This document shows positions 34,489 to 43,304 of a DNA stretch of 64,000 nt, in pieces. Where the stretch lies: contig NZ_RKLT01000003.1 in NCBI RefSeq assembly GCF_019599505.1, positions 372,001-436,000 on the forward strand, in the 5' to 3' direction. The position numbers were made by a program, and so were the translations under genes. Position 1 is the first letter of the stretch. Every line of letters starts with the position of its first letter. The notes under the pieces are model-generated. The model was not told the DNA's origin, did no database searches, and saw only the letters and a program-made list of their open reading frames with translations. Source of the stretch: Haloarcula nitratireducens (GTDB lineage Archaea; Halobacteriota; Halobacteria; Halobacteriales; Haloarculaceae).

Positions 34489-35992
34489 CGTAGACCTCTT
34501 GCAGTTGCGCTTCGCTCGGTGCGTTCACGACGGTGACAGTCCCGCCCTCGACGTGTACGGCGACGGCGTCGGTGAAGGGGCTGTCTTCGGCGATGACCCA
34601 GTTCCCGTCGGCGGTGCGGGTGCCGCCCCAGTGCCGGATAACGGCGGCCCACGACTCCGCGAACGTCCGGGCCGCGGCCTCGTCTTCCCAGGCGGTCCGC
34701 CAGACGTAGGCCGACGCCGATCCGTCGGCGTAGACGTACATGCGGCCCCCGTCCCACTGCTCGGCCGACCGCAACGCGTAGTTGTACGGGTCGCTGCCGT
34801 CGATCGAACCGTTCTCCTCGTAGTTGAAGACCGTCCGAGGGTCGACGACGGCCGACTCGTTGTAGTCGTCGGTCAGCGTGTACGCCAGCGACGCGGCGAT
34901 GGCCGACGGGCCGACGACGGCGTAGTCCGGCCGGTCGCGGTCGGTCGAGGGTCGGACCCGCTCCCACTCGTCGCTCGACCGGTCTTCGAGGGGAACTTCG
35001 CGAGGCTCCCACTCGGGGTACTCCCGTGGATTGATGACCTCGCGCGCGCCCTGTGGCTTCTCGTCGTAGGCGTCGTCGACCGCCGCCCAGCCGCCGCGTT
35101 CGTACAGATTATCGACCAGTCCCGGTCCGTCGCTGTACGGGAAGTAGAGCAGGTAGGAGAGCCCGAAGTGCCGGTCGCCGCCGCTACCGCTGCCGGACTC
35201 GCTCTCCAGGCACTCCCACTGCTGGCCGCAGCGGGCGGTGTAGCGGGCCTCAGTCGCGCCCGCGTCGCCCTCGACGAGGCCGTTGCGGCCCTGTAAGGCG
35301 TCTCGGGTCGCGGCGTCGCCGCCGCCGAGGCCGAACTGCTGGTCCTGAACGGCGTGGACGAGCTCGTGGGCAAGCGTCGCCTCGTCTATCGTCGGCGTCG
35401 GGGAGTCGCTGACGACGACGATGCGGTTCTCGGCCGGACTGTAGTACCCGAGCACGCTCGACCCGAGCGTGCTCTCCTGGACGGCGATGGAGTCGCGGTC
35501 CTCGCCGATGAGGAACAGCGCCTCGAACTTCGCGTTGTCGAACCGAGTGAGCGCCTCGCCCGGGCCGTCGCGCTGGCTCCGGTTCGACCGGAACGCCTCG
35601 CGGGAGACGACGTCGACCGGGACCCGCTCTTCGAACTCCAGTCCGCGGACGAACTCGACGCGTGCCATCGACCGGGCGACGACGGCGCGCCGCTCGCTCT
35701 CGTTGAGCCCGTCCTCGGTCGTGAGTCCGAGCGTCTCGTTGTGCCAGTAGCCCCGTTCCCAGCCGAGCCGGTCCCGTTCGGGGTCCGATGGCGCACGCTC
35801 GCTCCCGGCCGAATCGCCGTTCGTGCCGCCGCTTTCCGCCTCGCTCGTCTCGTTTTCGAGTTCGAGCGTGAACACCGCGTCCGGTGTCTGTGTCTGTTCC
35901 GCGTCCGTTCCGGTTTCGGAGGCTCCGAACCCCTGACAGCCGGCCAGCAGGAGGGCCGCGGCACAGACGAGGACGGCGGACTGACGGCGCAT
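34481..35992 (-). CDS. Lipoprotein of the Hvo_1808-like family with HEXXH and EGDA motifs
   Basis: 503 aa. Lipobox LAGC (Cys19), then an acidic linker, then RLGWERGYWHNETLGL as in the paralogues. HELVH (His209, Glu210, His213) is followed after 28 residues by EGDAG (Glu241), giving a gluzincin-like HEXXH...E arrangement, and Cys255/Cys261 could form a disulfide. The C-terminus has a degenerate EQW in place of the EGW found in the others. First gene of a two-gene operon with 33154-34488. Function unproven; surface proteolysis is the leading idea. Confidence 0.8.
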   Translation of the reverse strand: MRRQSAVLVCAAALLLAGCQGFGASETGTDAEQTQTPDAVFTLELENETSEAESGGTNGDSAGSERAPSDPERDRLGWERGYWHNETLGLTTEDGLNESERRAVVARSMARVEFVRGLEFEERVPVDVVSREAFRSNRSQRDGPGEALTRFDNAKFEALFLIGEDRDSIAVQESTLGSSVLGYYSPAENRIVVVSDSPTPTIDEATLAHELVHAVQDQQFGLGGGDAATRDALQGRNGLVEGDAGATEARYTARCGQQWECLESESGSGSGGDRHFGLSYLLYFPYSDGPGLVDNLYERGGWAAVDDAYDEKPQGAREVINPREYPEWEPREVPLEDRSSDEWERVRPSTDRDRPDYAVVGPSAIAASLAYTLTDDYNESAVVDPRTVFNYEENGSIDGSDPYNYALRSAEQWDGGRMYVYADGSASAYVWRTAWEDEAAARTFAESWAAVIRHWGGTRTADGNWVIAEDSPFTDAVAVHVEGGTVTVVNAPSEAQLQEVYDA

Positions 35993-36072
35993 CTACCGTC
36001 TTCACGGGAGGCGCGGTGAAAAGTGACACGCCCGGGGGAAGGTTCGTAGGGGCGGCGACCGAACCGTCGAGT

Positions 36073-36648
36073 ATGCGACTGGACCCGACTAACACCGCCG
36101 TCGTCGTGGTGGACATGCAGAACGGCTTCTGCCATCCCGACGGCAGCCTCTACGCACCGGACAGCGAGGCGGCCATCGATCCCGTTACGGAACTGGTCGC
36201 GGACGCCCGCGACGCTGGCGCGAGCGTCGTCTTCACGCGGGACGTCCATCCCCCGGAGCAGTTCGAGGACGCCCACTACTACGACGAGTTCGACCGCTGG
36301 GGCGAACACGTCCCCGAAGGCTCGTGGGAGGCGGAACTGGTCGAGGACCTCGAACCCCGCGAGGACGAACTCGTCGTCGTCAAACACACCTACGACGCCT
36401 TCTATCAGACCCAGCTCGAGGGGTGGCTCGACGCCCACGCTATCGACGACCTCGTGATCTGCGGGACGCTGGCGAACGTCTGTGTCCTGCATACGGCCTC
36501 CAGCGCGGGCCTGCGGGACTACCGACCGGTTCTCGCCGAGGACGCCATTGGGTTCATCGAGGAGGACCACCGCGAGTACGCCCTGGAGCACGCCGACTGG
36601 CTCTTCGGCGAAGTGACCGACCGCGAGGGTATCGAGTTCGGCGAATGA
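36073..36648 (+). CDS. Isochorismatase-family cysteine hydrolase, probably nicotinamidase
   Basis: 191 aa. The catalytic triad Asp14 (VVDMQNGF), Lys104 (VVKHTYDAF) and Cys137 (GTLANVCVLHT) is complete. A nicotinamidase-like metal site is also suggested by Asp57, His59 (TRDVHPPEQF) and His79 (WGEHVPEGS). Nicotinamidase deamidates nicotinamide to nicotinate, the substrate of PncB encoded at 31562-32728. Its stop overlaps the ATG of the DUF4385 gene (ATGA). The ATG at 36073 follows the leader-less spacing poorly, but MRLDPTNTAVVVVDMQ is the family opening. Confidence 0.82.
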   Translation: MRLDPTNTAVVVVDMQNGFCHPDGSLYAPDSEAAIDPVTELVADARDAGASVVFTRDVHPPEQFEDAHYYDEFDRWGEHVPEGSWEAELVEDLEPREDELVVVKHTYDAFYQTQLEGWLDAHAIDDLVICGTLANVCVLHTASSAGLRDYRPVLAEDAIGFIEEDHREYALEHADWLFGEVTDREGIEFGE

Positions 36649-37124
36649 GCGATCCGGTCCGCGGAGACGTCTCGGAGGTCGACGACGGTCCCGAGTACGA
36701 CCTGAACTTCCGCGAGCATCCCGAGCGCTACCGCCACACGAGCGACGAACGGGGCGCGTTCAAGATATCACCGTACAAGAGCGAACTGCTCCCCGACTGG
36801 ACGATATCGGACCTCCGCCCGGCCGCCGAAGCCGCACGGACCATCCACGACCGCTACCGGGAGTACCGCGAAGCCGGCGACTTCGTCGGCATGGACGTGG
36901 CTCAGAAGTACCTCCAGATGGGGTGGACGCGGTCGATGCGCTACGCGAAGTATCCGGGTGGACAGAAGTACGTCGACGGACGGGAACGAGAGCCGGAAGT
37001 GTGGTACGATCCGGAGAAACGCCGTATCGCCCGGGTCTATCGGTTCCACCTCGATCGAGTCAGGGGCGACGACGCCTACGAACGGGCGAAGGCGCGTCAC
37101 CGCGAGCGCTATGGCGAGGACTGA
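36645..37124 (+). CDS. DUF4385 protein
   Basis: 159 aa, Arg/Glu/Tyr-rich, cytosolic. FKISPYKSELLPDW, FVGMDVAQKYLQMGWTRSMRYA and the near-C-terminal YDPEKRRIARVYRFHLDRV are typical of DUF4385, found in bacteria, archaea and eukaryotes, function unknown. It is translationally coupled to the cysteine hydrolase (4-bp overlap) and its 3' end overlaps that of the converging M23-like gene by 16 bp. Confidence 0.82.
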   Translation: MSDPVRGDVSEVDDGPEYDLNFREHPERYRHTSDERGAFKISPYKSELLPDWTISDLRPAAEAARTIHDRYREYREAGDFVGMDVAQKYLQMGWTRSMRYAKYPGGQKYVDGREREPEVWYDPEKRRIARVYRFHLDRVRGDDAYERAKARHRERYGED

Positions 37125-37966
37125 CGCTCGAACGTCACGGTGACGTCCTCACCGACCGCCAGTTCGACCCCCTCCCCGACGAGCTTCGCGCCCGCGTCGT
37201 CGCGCGAGCAGAACAGCGCGAGACCGGTGACCGGGTCGCCGTTCGCGTAGACGGTCACGTCGTCCCACGTCACCGTTCGACCGTCGGCGCTTCCGACTCG
37301 GCGTCCCGCGAGCGCGACCCGTTCGCTCCCCGAGTCACCCAGCAATCCGCCGCCGTCGTAGTGCGGGAGACCGCCGTCGATAACCCCCTCATCGCCGCCA
37401 GTGCCGCCCTCGTCGTCGCTCTCGTTCGCTATCCCCGCGAACCGCTCGCCGGGTGCCGGATGCTCGGGACCGTCGAGGCGCGCCCACGTCTCGCCCGCCT
37501 CGACGACGGTTCCGGTGCCGTCCCAGGCGAGCGGTTCGACGTCGGCGTCGACCGAGACCGGAAGCGACCCCGACGCTCGATACGGATTCGCCTCGGGCGA
37601 GCGGAAGCCCAGATGGACGTGGTTCGGGACCCACGGCGCGAAGAAACCAGCGCGGACGAGTTCACCCACGTCGTCGCCGACGGCCACCGTCTCGCCCGGT
37701 TCGACGCCCGGTTTCACGTGGAGCAACCGGGCGACGTGCTCGCCGGTGTCGATCAGAATCAGGTAGTCGTCGGCGGCGGCGTAGGGCTTCGGCGGCGCGC
37801 GCACCCGTTTCGTCTCCAGCACCTCGCCGGCGACGGGCGAGGGCGCTCGCCGGCCTTCCGGATAGAGGTCTATCGCACGCCCCTCGTCGTGGGCGTCGAA
37901 CGGCGAGTTGTACAGCGAGAAGCGGTAGTACCGGCGGAGTACGTCCCGCGGGACGGTGACGGCCAT
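37109..37966 (-). CDS. M23/LytM-fold protein without signal peptide
   Basis: 285 aa. Residues 20-125 follow the M23 layout: His26 and Asp33 (HDEGRAIDLYPEG), a strand-rich SPVAGEVL, then LLHVKPGVEPGETVAVGD with His83, and HVHLGF (His116, His118) as the last metal-ligand pair. M23 enzymes usually cut peptidoglycan, which archaea lack, and this one has no export signal. The C-terminal 150 residues are beta-rich and unrecognised. Might be a degenerate carrier or a peptidase for another substrate. Haloarchaeal homologues are mostly listed as hypothetical. Confidence 0.66.
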   Translation of the reverse strand: MAVTVPRDVLRRYYRFSLYNSPFDAHDEGRAIDLYPEGRRAPSPVAGEVLETKRVRAPPKPYAAADDYLILIDTGEHVARLLHVKPGVEPGETVAVGDDVGELVRAGFFAPWVPNHVHLGFRSPEANPYRASGSLPVSVDADVEPLAWDGTGTVVEAGETWARLDGPEHPAPGERFAGIANESDDEGGTGGDEGVIDGGLPHYDGGGLLGDSGSERVALAGRRVGSADGRTVTWDDVTVYANGDPVTGLALFCSRDDAGAKLVGEGVELAVGEDVTVTFERQSSP

Positions 37967-38181
37967 CGGCGGAGATTAGCGAGCACGGCGTATGGGCCTG
38001 TCGTCCGAGCGTTCAAGTCTGGTGAGGAGACCACGCCAGCCCGTGAGCTAACCATCGCCGCGACGGGTCAGCGGGAGTGCGACACGCCCCGTCGCGTCGC
38101 CGCGTGTCGCCTGTTCGCCACTCGCTCTCCGACCACGGCGTTCGACGGGAGCGTTTAGTTCTCGCCGTCCCTACGGCGGTT

Positions 38182-38862
38182 ATGCGCCTCCTCCGCGGGC
38201 GAGCGAGCGACCGCGAGCGCGACTACGCGCGCACTCGGGAGCTGGCCGACCGAGCGGCCGACGACGGGACGCCCGCGCTTCGCGTCTGGACCCCGCACCG
38301 ACAGATCGCCTTCGGCCGCCGGGATCGCCGCGCCGAGGGCTACGACCGCGCCCGAGCGGCCGCGACAGAGCGGGGCTACGCCACCCTCGAACGAAGCGTC
38401 GGCGGCCGAGCCGTCGCCTATACCGGCAATACGGTGGCGTTCGCGCTGGCCGAACCCACCGCCGACGGTCGCAGCAGCATCGGCGCTCGCTACGACCGCG
38501 TAACGGCGGCGGTTCGGCGGGCGCTCGCCGACGTCGGCGTCGAGGCGCGCGAAGGCGAACCGCCCGATTCCTTCTGTCCCGGGACCCACTCGCTGCAAGC
38601 CGACGGCAAACTCGTGGGGGTGGCACAACGAGTCCGGCAGCGCGTGGCGCTCACCGCCGGCATCGTCGTCGTTCGGGACCACGCGGCCATCGCCGCGGTC
38701 CTCGACCCGGTGTACGACGCGCTCGACGTACCCTTCGACCCCGACTCGGTAGGGAGCGTCGCGCGGGCGGGCGGCGTCGGCGACTCGGAGGCCGTCGTCG
38801 CGGCGCTCGAACGTGAACTCGTCGGCGACCGCGGCGTGACGGCCCGCGAGACTGTCGAGTGA
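38182..38862 (+). CDS. Lipoate-protein ligase family (BPL/LplA/LipB fold)
   Basis: 226 aa. TPHRQIAFGRRD, the glycine-rich SVGGRAVAYTGNTVAFALA and DGKLVGVAQRVRQRVALTAGIVVV with the invariant Lys match the LplA catalytic core; the C-terminal accessory domain of LplA is lacking. It probably acts on lipoyl or octanoyl transfer to 2-oxoacid dehydrogenase or GcvH, or is a biotin-ligase-like relative. The ATG at 38182 is favoured by the conserved MRLLRGRA start. It is not linked to lipoyl-dependent enzymes here. Confidence 0.78.
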   Translation: MRLLRGRASDRERDYARTRELADRAADDGTPALRVWTPHRQIAFGRRDRRAEGYDRARAAATERGYATLERSVGGRAVAYTGNTVAFALAEPTADGRSSIGARYDRVTAAVRRALADVGVEAREGEPPDSFCPGTHSLQADGKLVGVAQRVRQRVALTAGIVVVRDHAAIAAVLDPVYDALDVPFDPDSVGSVARAGGVGDSEAVVAALERELVGDRGVTARETVE

Positions 38863-38931
38863 GCCCGCGTTTTCGCGGTCGCCAGCGCCGCCTTCCGAGA
38901 CACTTAGGGAGGCCCCCGGCGGACAGGGCGT

Positions 38932-40236
38932 ATGCTCATCCGCAACGCGACGCTCGCGGACGGCCGGCAACGGGACGTCCGGGTGCGCGGTGAGACCGTC
39001 GCCGAGGTCGGTCGGGACCTCTCTCCCGACGACGAACGCACCGTCGAGGCCACGGGCAAGCGCCTGCTGCCCGGGATGATGGACGTTCACGTCCACTTCC
39101 GCCAGCCCGGCTACCCGCACAAGGAGACGTGGAAGTCCGGCTCTCGCGCCGCGGCGGCGGGCGGCGTGACGACGGTGGTCGACCAGCCCAACACAGACCC
39201 GCCCACGATCGATGGCGAGGCCTTCGACCGGAAGGCCGGGTTCGCCGCCGACTCCGTCGTCGACTGGGGAATCAACGGCGGCGTCACGGCGGACTGGATC
39301 CCGAACGTCCTCCTGCGCCGACGCCTGTTCGCGCTGGGCGAGGTGTTCCTCGCCGATTCGACCGGCGACATGGGCATCGAGACGGATCTCTTCGAAGACG
39401 CGCTCGAAGCGGCGACCGAGAACGGCGTCACCGTCACGGTCCACGCCGAGGACGCCGACTCGTTCAACGAGGACGCCCGCGCCCGCGACGACGCCGACGC
39501 GTGGAGCGCCTACCGCACCGCCGAGGCGGAGGCGATCGCCGTCGAGCGGGCTTGCGAGGCCGCGAAACGAATGGACGCTCGTATCCACATCGCCCATACG
39601 TCCACGCCGGAGGGTATCGACATCGCCGCCGAAGCCGGAATGACGACCGAAGTGACGCCGCATCACCTCCTGCTCTCGCGGCGGGACCTCGGCGATTTGG
39701 GGACGTTCGGGCGGATGAACCCGCCCCTGCGTCGGGAGAAGCGCCGCCGCGGCGTCTACGAGCGGGTCGTCGACGGCACCGTCGACATGATCGCGACCGA
39801 CCACGCGCCCCACACCCGCGAGGAGAAGGACGCCGGCATCTGGGACGCGCCGTCGGGCGTGCCCGGCGTCGAGACGGTGCTGCCGCTCCTACTGGCCGAA
39901 GCGCGTGACCCCGATACCGACCTGACCTACGAGCGCGTCCGGGACCTCACCGCCGCCAACCCCGCCGCGGTCTTCGACGTGCCACAGAAGGGGACCATCG
40001 AACCCGGCAAGGACGCTGACCTGGTGCTTGTCGACACCAGTGAGACGACCGAGATCAGCGGCGAGGACCTCCACACCGACTGCGGGTGGACGCCGTTCGA
40101 GGGCTTCGAGGGGATCTTCCCCGAGTGGACGATGGTCCGCGGGACGACAGTCTACGAGCGCGATTCGAACGAAGACGTCTTCTACGGCCATCGGGGCGAG
40201 AACGTCCGCGACGCCGACGGCGAAGTCCTCCAGTAG
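38932..40236 (+). CDS. pyrC: Dihydroorotase
   Basis: 434-aa amidohydrolase of pyrimidine synthesis, closing carbamoyl aspartate to dihydroorotate. Metal ligands and substrate contacts visible: DVHVHFRQPGYPHKETW, VVDQPNTDPP, TVHAEDAD, IHIAHTSTPEG, EVTPHHLLL and MIATDHAPHTREEKDA with the catalytic Asp. The Arg in FRQPG and Asn in QPNT bind the carboxylate. It is the type I enzyme. Its promoter area is short; the gene follows the lipoate-ligase-like gene by 69 bp and may be cotranscribed. Confidence 0.92.
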   Translation: MLIRNATLADGRQRDVRVRGETVAEVGRDLSPDDERTVEATGKRLLPGMMDVHVHFRQPGYPHKETWKSGSRAAAAGGVTTVVDQPNTDPPTIDGEAFDRKAGFAADSVVDWGINGGVTADWIPNVLLRRRLFALGEVFLADSTGDMGIETDLFEDALEAATENGVTVTVHAEDADSFNEDARARDDADAWSAYRTAEAEAIAVERACEAAKRMDARIHIAHTSTPEGIDIAAEAGMTTEVTPHHLLLSRRDLGDLGTFGRMNPPLRREKRRRGVYERVVDGTVDMIATDHAPHTREEKDAGIWDAPSGVPGVETVLPLLLAEARDPDTDLTYERVRDLTAANPAAVFDVPQKGTIEPGKDADLVLVDTSETTEISGEDLHTDCGWTPFEGFEGIFPEWTMVRGTTVYERDSNEDVFYGHRGENVRDADGEVLQ

Positions 40237-40308
40237 CGGGGCAGGGGGTGTGCGATTGACGCGCACACCCGCGCCGCGATGATATCGGATGTTGACGAAT
40301 CGACAATT

Positions 40309-40488
40309 ATGGTTCGCTGTGAGAACTGCGGCGCGGAGGCCGAGACCACCGAGGAACTGGACCACGAGGACGTCGAACAGATAGAGATCGACGAGGGCGG
40401 GGACGGCCCGCCCCGCGTCCGCTACGGGGCGAACATCCGCGACCTCTGGCTGTGTAAGCAGTGCGGGAAGGTTCTGGGGGTCAGCTGA
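40309..40488 (+). CDS. 59-aa zinc-ribbon protein
   Basis: CENC at residues 4-7 and CKQC at 49-52 form one zinc ribbon around an acidic insert. I chose the ATG at 40309 (MVRCENCG), as the earlier ATG at 40279 would add 10 residues without a pattern and a TATA-like segment lies just there. Function unknown. It ends immediately before the stop of the converging DUF5806 gene (40489). Confidence 0.72.
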   Translation: MVRCENCGAEAETTEELDHEDVEQIEIDEGGDGPPRVRYGANIRDLWLCKQCGKVLGVS

Positions 40489-41232
40489 TCACTTCTCGTC
40501 GACGCCGAACTCGTGGCCGCACTCCGGGCAGCAGACCTCGTCGTGGCGGAGCGCCGCCGAGTGCTCGCGGACCTCGCGCATGACCGTCGAGATGCGGTCC
40601 TCGGCCTCCATCTCGTCTTCGACGGCGAGGTCGACTCCCTCGACTTCCAGGAGGAACTTCGCCACCTCCGTCGCCTCGTACATCACGTCGTCGAGTTCCT
40701 CGGCGGTGAAGAAGTCGGACATCGCGCCGTAGAGGAACGTCGCGCCGGCCTTGCGGACCTTCTCCTCGAAGGACGCGCGGGCCTGATTGACCGCCTGCGG
40801 GGTGTACGTATCCGTCATGAACGGGACGAGTTCCGGGAGGTTCTCGCCGATCTTCGTCATCTCGACGCCGGTCTCGGTCCGGAAGTCCGCACAGAGGCGG
40901 GCGATGGCCCACTCGCGGGCGGTGACGTACGTCCGCTCGCGCAGGAACTCGTTGGCGCGGTCGTAGGTGCCCCCCTCGATCTTCTTGAACCGCTCGTACT
41001 TCCGGACGTCGTCGGGGACGTCACTGGCCGGCGCGACCCCCTCGCCGAGCGCTTCGTCCGCCACCGCGTCGGTGTTCTCGGCGTCGGCAGTCTCGACGTC
41101 GTCGGCTCCGTCGTCGCTGCCCGCAGCGTCGCCGCCCTCGCTGTCGGCGTCCGCGTTCTCGTCCGGTTCGTGGGGCGTGACGACCCGCGTCGGCGTCTCG
41201 TCGCTCTCCTCCGGCGGCGCACCCTCTGTCAT
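40489..41232 (-). CDS. DUF5806 protein
   Basis: 247 aa. A long acidic, low-complexity N-terminus (1-75) precedes a very conserved core beginning KYERFKKIEGGTYDRANEF and carrying VTAREWAIARLCADFRTETG, typical of what is catalogued as DUF5806 in haloarchaea. A C-terminal zinc-like CCPECGHEF lies near residue 236. All alpha-helical, cytosolic, role unknown; deep conservation of TKIGENLPELVPFMTDTYTP suggests a basic cellular function. Confidence 0.83.
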   Translation of the reverse strand: MTEGAPPEESDETPTRVVTPHEPDENADADSEGGDAAGSDDGADDVETADAENTDAVADEALGEGVAPASDVPDDVRKYERFKKIEGGTYDRANEFLRERTYVTAREWAIARLCADFRTETGVEMTKIGENLPELVPFMTDTYTPQAVNQARASFEEKVRKAGATFLYGAMSDFFTAEELDDVMYEATEVAKFLLEVEGVDLAVEDEMEAEDRISTVMREVREHSAALRHDEVCCPECGHEFGVDEK

Positions 41233-41348
41233 TGGCGTCTCTGTGTCCCCGCGGGGAAAAAGCGTATCGCCAGCAGCGTGCGCGTCCCCGTCTCACACGC
41301 CGCAGTCGTGGGGGTGGCTTTTTGAGCGACGCCACCGAGTGACCGCGT

Positions 41349-41720
41349 ATGAACGTCCTGCTCGGGATCGGAGGGAGCCAACTCTCCTACCACGCACTCG
41401 ACGAGACGATCGCACGGGCCAAGGAGACGGGTGACGAGGTGACCGTCGCCATCTTCGACAACGAAGAGGCGGATACGGACGCCGACGAGATCCGGGAACG
41501 GGTCGAGTCGACGCTGTCCGAGGCCGACTTCGAGGCGTCGATACGCCGCATCGAGGGTGAGTCGCCGGGGAGCCGACTCATCGACATCGCCGAGAGCGAG
41601 GAGTTCGACCGCATCGTGCTGGGCGGCGGCGAGCGCTCGACGCTGGGGAAGATCCAACTCGGCTCCATCGTCGAGTTCGTCCTGTTGAACGCACAGACGC
41701 CCGTCACGCTCATCCGATGA
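41349..41720 (+). CDS. Universal stress protein family
   Basis: 123 aa USP fold: MNVLLGIGGSQLSYHALDE at the start, helix and strands, and the C-terminal nucleotide-binding loop LGGGERSTLGKIQLGSIVEFVL. The G-x2-G-x9-G(S) pattern is present, so ATP binding is possible. It is coupled to the downstream GNAT gene (ATGA overlap). The first of three USP genes in 1.9 kb. Confidence 0.85.
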   Translation: MNVLLGIGGSQLSYHALDETIARAKETGDEVTVAIFDNEEADTDADEIRERVESTLSEADFEASIRRIEGESPGSRLIDIAESEEFDRIVLGGGERSTLGKIQLGSIVEFVLLNAQTPVTLIR

Positions 41721-42238
41721 CCAGAGAGTACCCCGACGACCCCGCCGGCGAGTTCCCCGCGCCGCCGCGGACCGTCACCGACGCCGAGGGCCGCGAGATC
41801 GAACTCGTTCCCGCCGACGATGCCGAACGCGGACGCCTCGTCGAGATGTATCTCGACTTCGACCCGGCCGACCGCGCGCAGGGCATCCCGCCGGTCAAGG
41901 AAGAGGCGATCGAGAAGTGGCTCGATACGATCCTCGAAGGCGACTGCGTCAACGTCGTCGCCCGTCACGACGGTCACGCCGTCGGACACGCGACGCTCGT
42001 CCCGGACCGCCACGACGAGCACGAACTCGCCATCTTCGTCCTACAGTCGTTTCAGGGGGCCGGAATCGGGACCATGCTGTTGGAGACGCTGCTCGGACAG
42101 GGACAGGTCGAGGGCATCGGGCGGGTCTGGCTCACCGTCGAGCGGTGGAACGACCCCGCGATCGCGCTCTACCGGAAGATGGGCTTCGAGACGAGCAACG
42201 CCGAGAGCTTCGAGATCGAGATGGCGATCCAGCTCTAG
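41717..42238 (+). CDS. GNAT-family N-acetyltransferase
   Basis: 173 aa. Acetyl-CoA-binding motif A is FQGAGIGTMLLETLL (R/Q-x2-G-x-G/A), preceded by strand HELAIFVLQ and followed by WLTVERWNDPAIALYRKMGFE, the standard motif B. N-terminal part starts with a Pro-rich 20 residues and VPADDAERGRLVEMY. Substrate unknown; possibly protein or small molecule acetylation. Coupled to the USP gene upstream, which suggests stress-related control. Confidence 0.87.
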   Translation: MTREYPDDPAGEFPAPPRTVTDAEGREIELVPADDAERGRLVEMYLDFDPADRAQGIPPVKEEAIEKWLDTILEGDCVNVVARHDGHAVGHATLVPDRHDEHELAIFVLQSFQGAGIGTMLLETLLGQGQVEGIGRVWLTVERWNDPAIALYRKMGFETSNAESFEIEMAIQL

Positions 42239-42675
42239 ACCGAGAGCACCGGCTGGCTCGCGTACTCGAGGACGTACAGCGCGGCGCGGCCGATGGCCTC
42301 CTCGCCGCCGCCCTCGCGCGGGACGACGATGAACTCCGCGCCGACGTCTTCCGCCGCGTCTAAGATGACGCCTCCCGGCGTCTGCATCAGTCGCTGTTCC
42401 GAGAACGCCGTCGCGGTCGAGGTATCGAGACCGCCGTCGTGACCGGCCGCCTGGACCTGCTCGCGTATCTTCTGGGTGAACGCGCGGTGCTCCTCGGCGA
42501 CCGACTCGGCGTCGACGAAGCCGTCGTCGATGTCCCGTTTGAGCCGCTCGTCGACGACGAACAGCAGGTGGAGGTCGGCGTCGTATCGCTCGGCGATGGC
42601 GATAGCGTACTCGGCCGCTCGCTCGGCCCGGTCGCTCCCGTCGACCGGCACGAGCACGAGGTCGATGTCCATCAT
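42235..42675 (-). CDS. Universal stress protein family
   Basis: 146 aa, USP fold. Opens MMDIDLVLVPVDGSDRAERAAEYA; the C-terminal loop is VPREGGGEEAIGRAALYVLE, which lacks the full G-x2-G-x9-G signature, so ATP may not be bound. It may start at 42675 or 42672. The 3' end overlaps that of the GNAT gene by 4 bp. Confidence 0.83.
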   Translation of the reverse strand: MMDIDLVLVPVDGSDRAERAAEYAIAIAERYDADLHLLFVVDERLKRDIDDGFVDAESVAEEHRAFTQKIREQVQAAGHDGGLDTSTATAFSEQRLMQTPGGVILDAAEDVGAEFIVVPREGGGEEAIGRAALYVLEYASQPVLSV

Positions 42676-42780
42676 CTGTCACTGTGACCGGCCCCGGCAA
42701 AAAGCCATCCCATCAGCGCGCCGCGCTCGTCCGGCGGCCGAGGGAGCGGCTTTTTGGTCGTGCCCGCGGTACTCCGGCAT

Positions 42781-43245
42781 ATGTTCGAAACGGTGGTCAT
42801 CGCGACCGACGGTTCGGGGAGCGCCCAGCGAGCCGTCGAGGCCGCGCTCGACCTGGCCGCACACTTCGATGCGACCGTCCACGCGCTGTACGTCGTCGAC
42901 TCCGGCGAAGTCGAATCCACGCCCGAGGAGGTCCGCGAGGAACTGGAACGGGCGCTCGCGACCACCGGGGGCCGCGCGCTCTCGTTCGTCCGGGAAGCCG
43001 CTGCCGCCGAGGCCGACGACGACGTCGTCACGGCCGTTCGGGAGGGCGACCCCGCCGACGAGATCTGTCGGTACGCCGACGAGCACGACGCCGACGTGGT
43101 CGCGACGGGGACGCGGGGCCGGCACGGCGACCACGGCTTCCTGCTCGGTAGCGTCGCCGAGGAGATCGTCCGACACGCCGAGATGCCCGTGTTGACGGTT
43201 CGCCAGCTAGAGGGCGAGGCGAACCCGGAACGGAAGCAGGTGTAG
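42781..43245 (+). CDS. Universal stress protein family
   Basis: 154 aa. MFETVVIATDGSGSAQRA opens the fold; the ATP-binding loop GTRGRHGDHGFLLGSVAEEIV follows the consensus, here cited in short. VPVLTVRQ-like end (MPVLTVRQ) is typical. Divergent from the second USP. The frame extends to 42754 but the ATG at 42781 gives the conserved N-terminus. Confidence 0.87.
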   Translation: MFETVVIATDGSGSAQRAVEAALDLAAHFDATVHALYVVDSGEVESTPEEVREELERALATTGGRALSFVREAAAAEADDDVVTAVREGDPADEICRYADEHDADVVATGTRGRHGDHGFLLGSVAEEIVRHAEMPVLTVRQLEGEANPERKQV

Positions 43246-43304
43246 CTCTAACCGGGTTTTCAGTCATCGAAACGAACAGGGGTTGTGCCGTCGAACGCCG
43301 AGAC

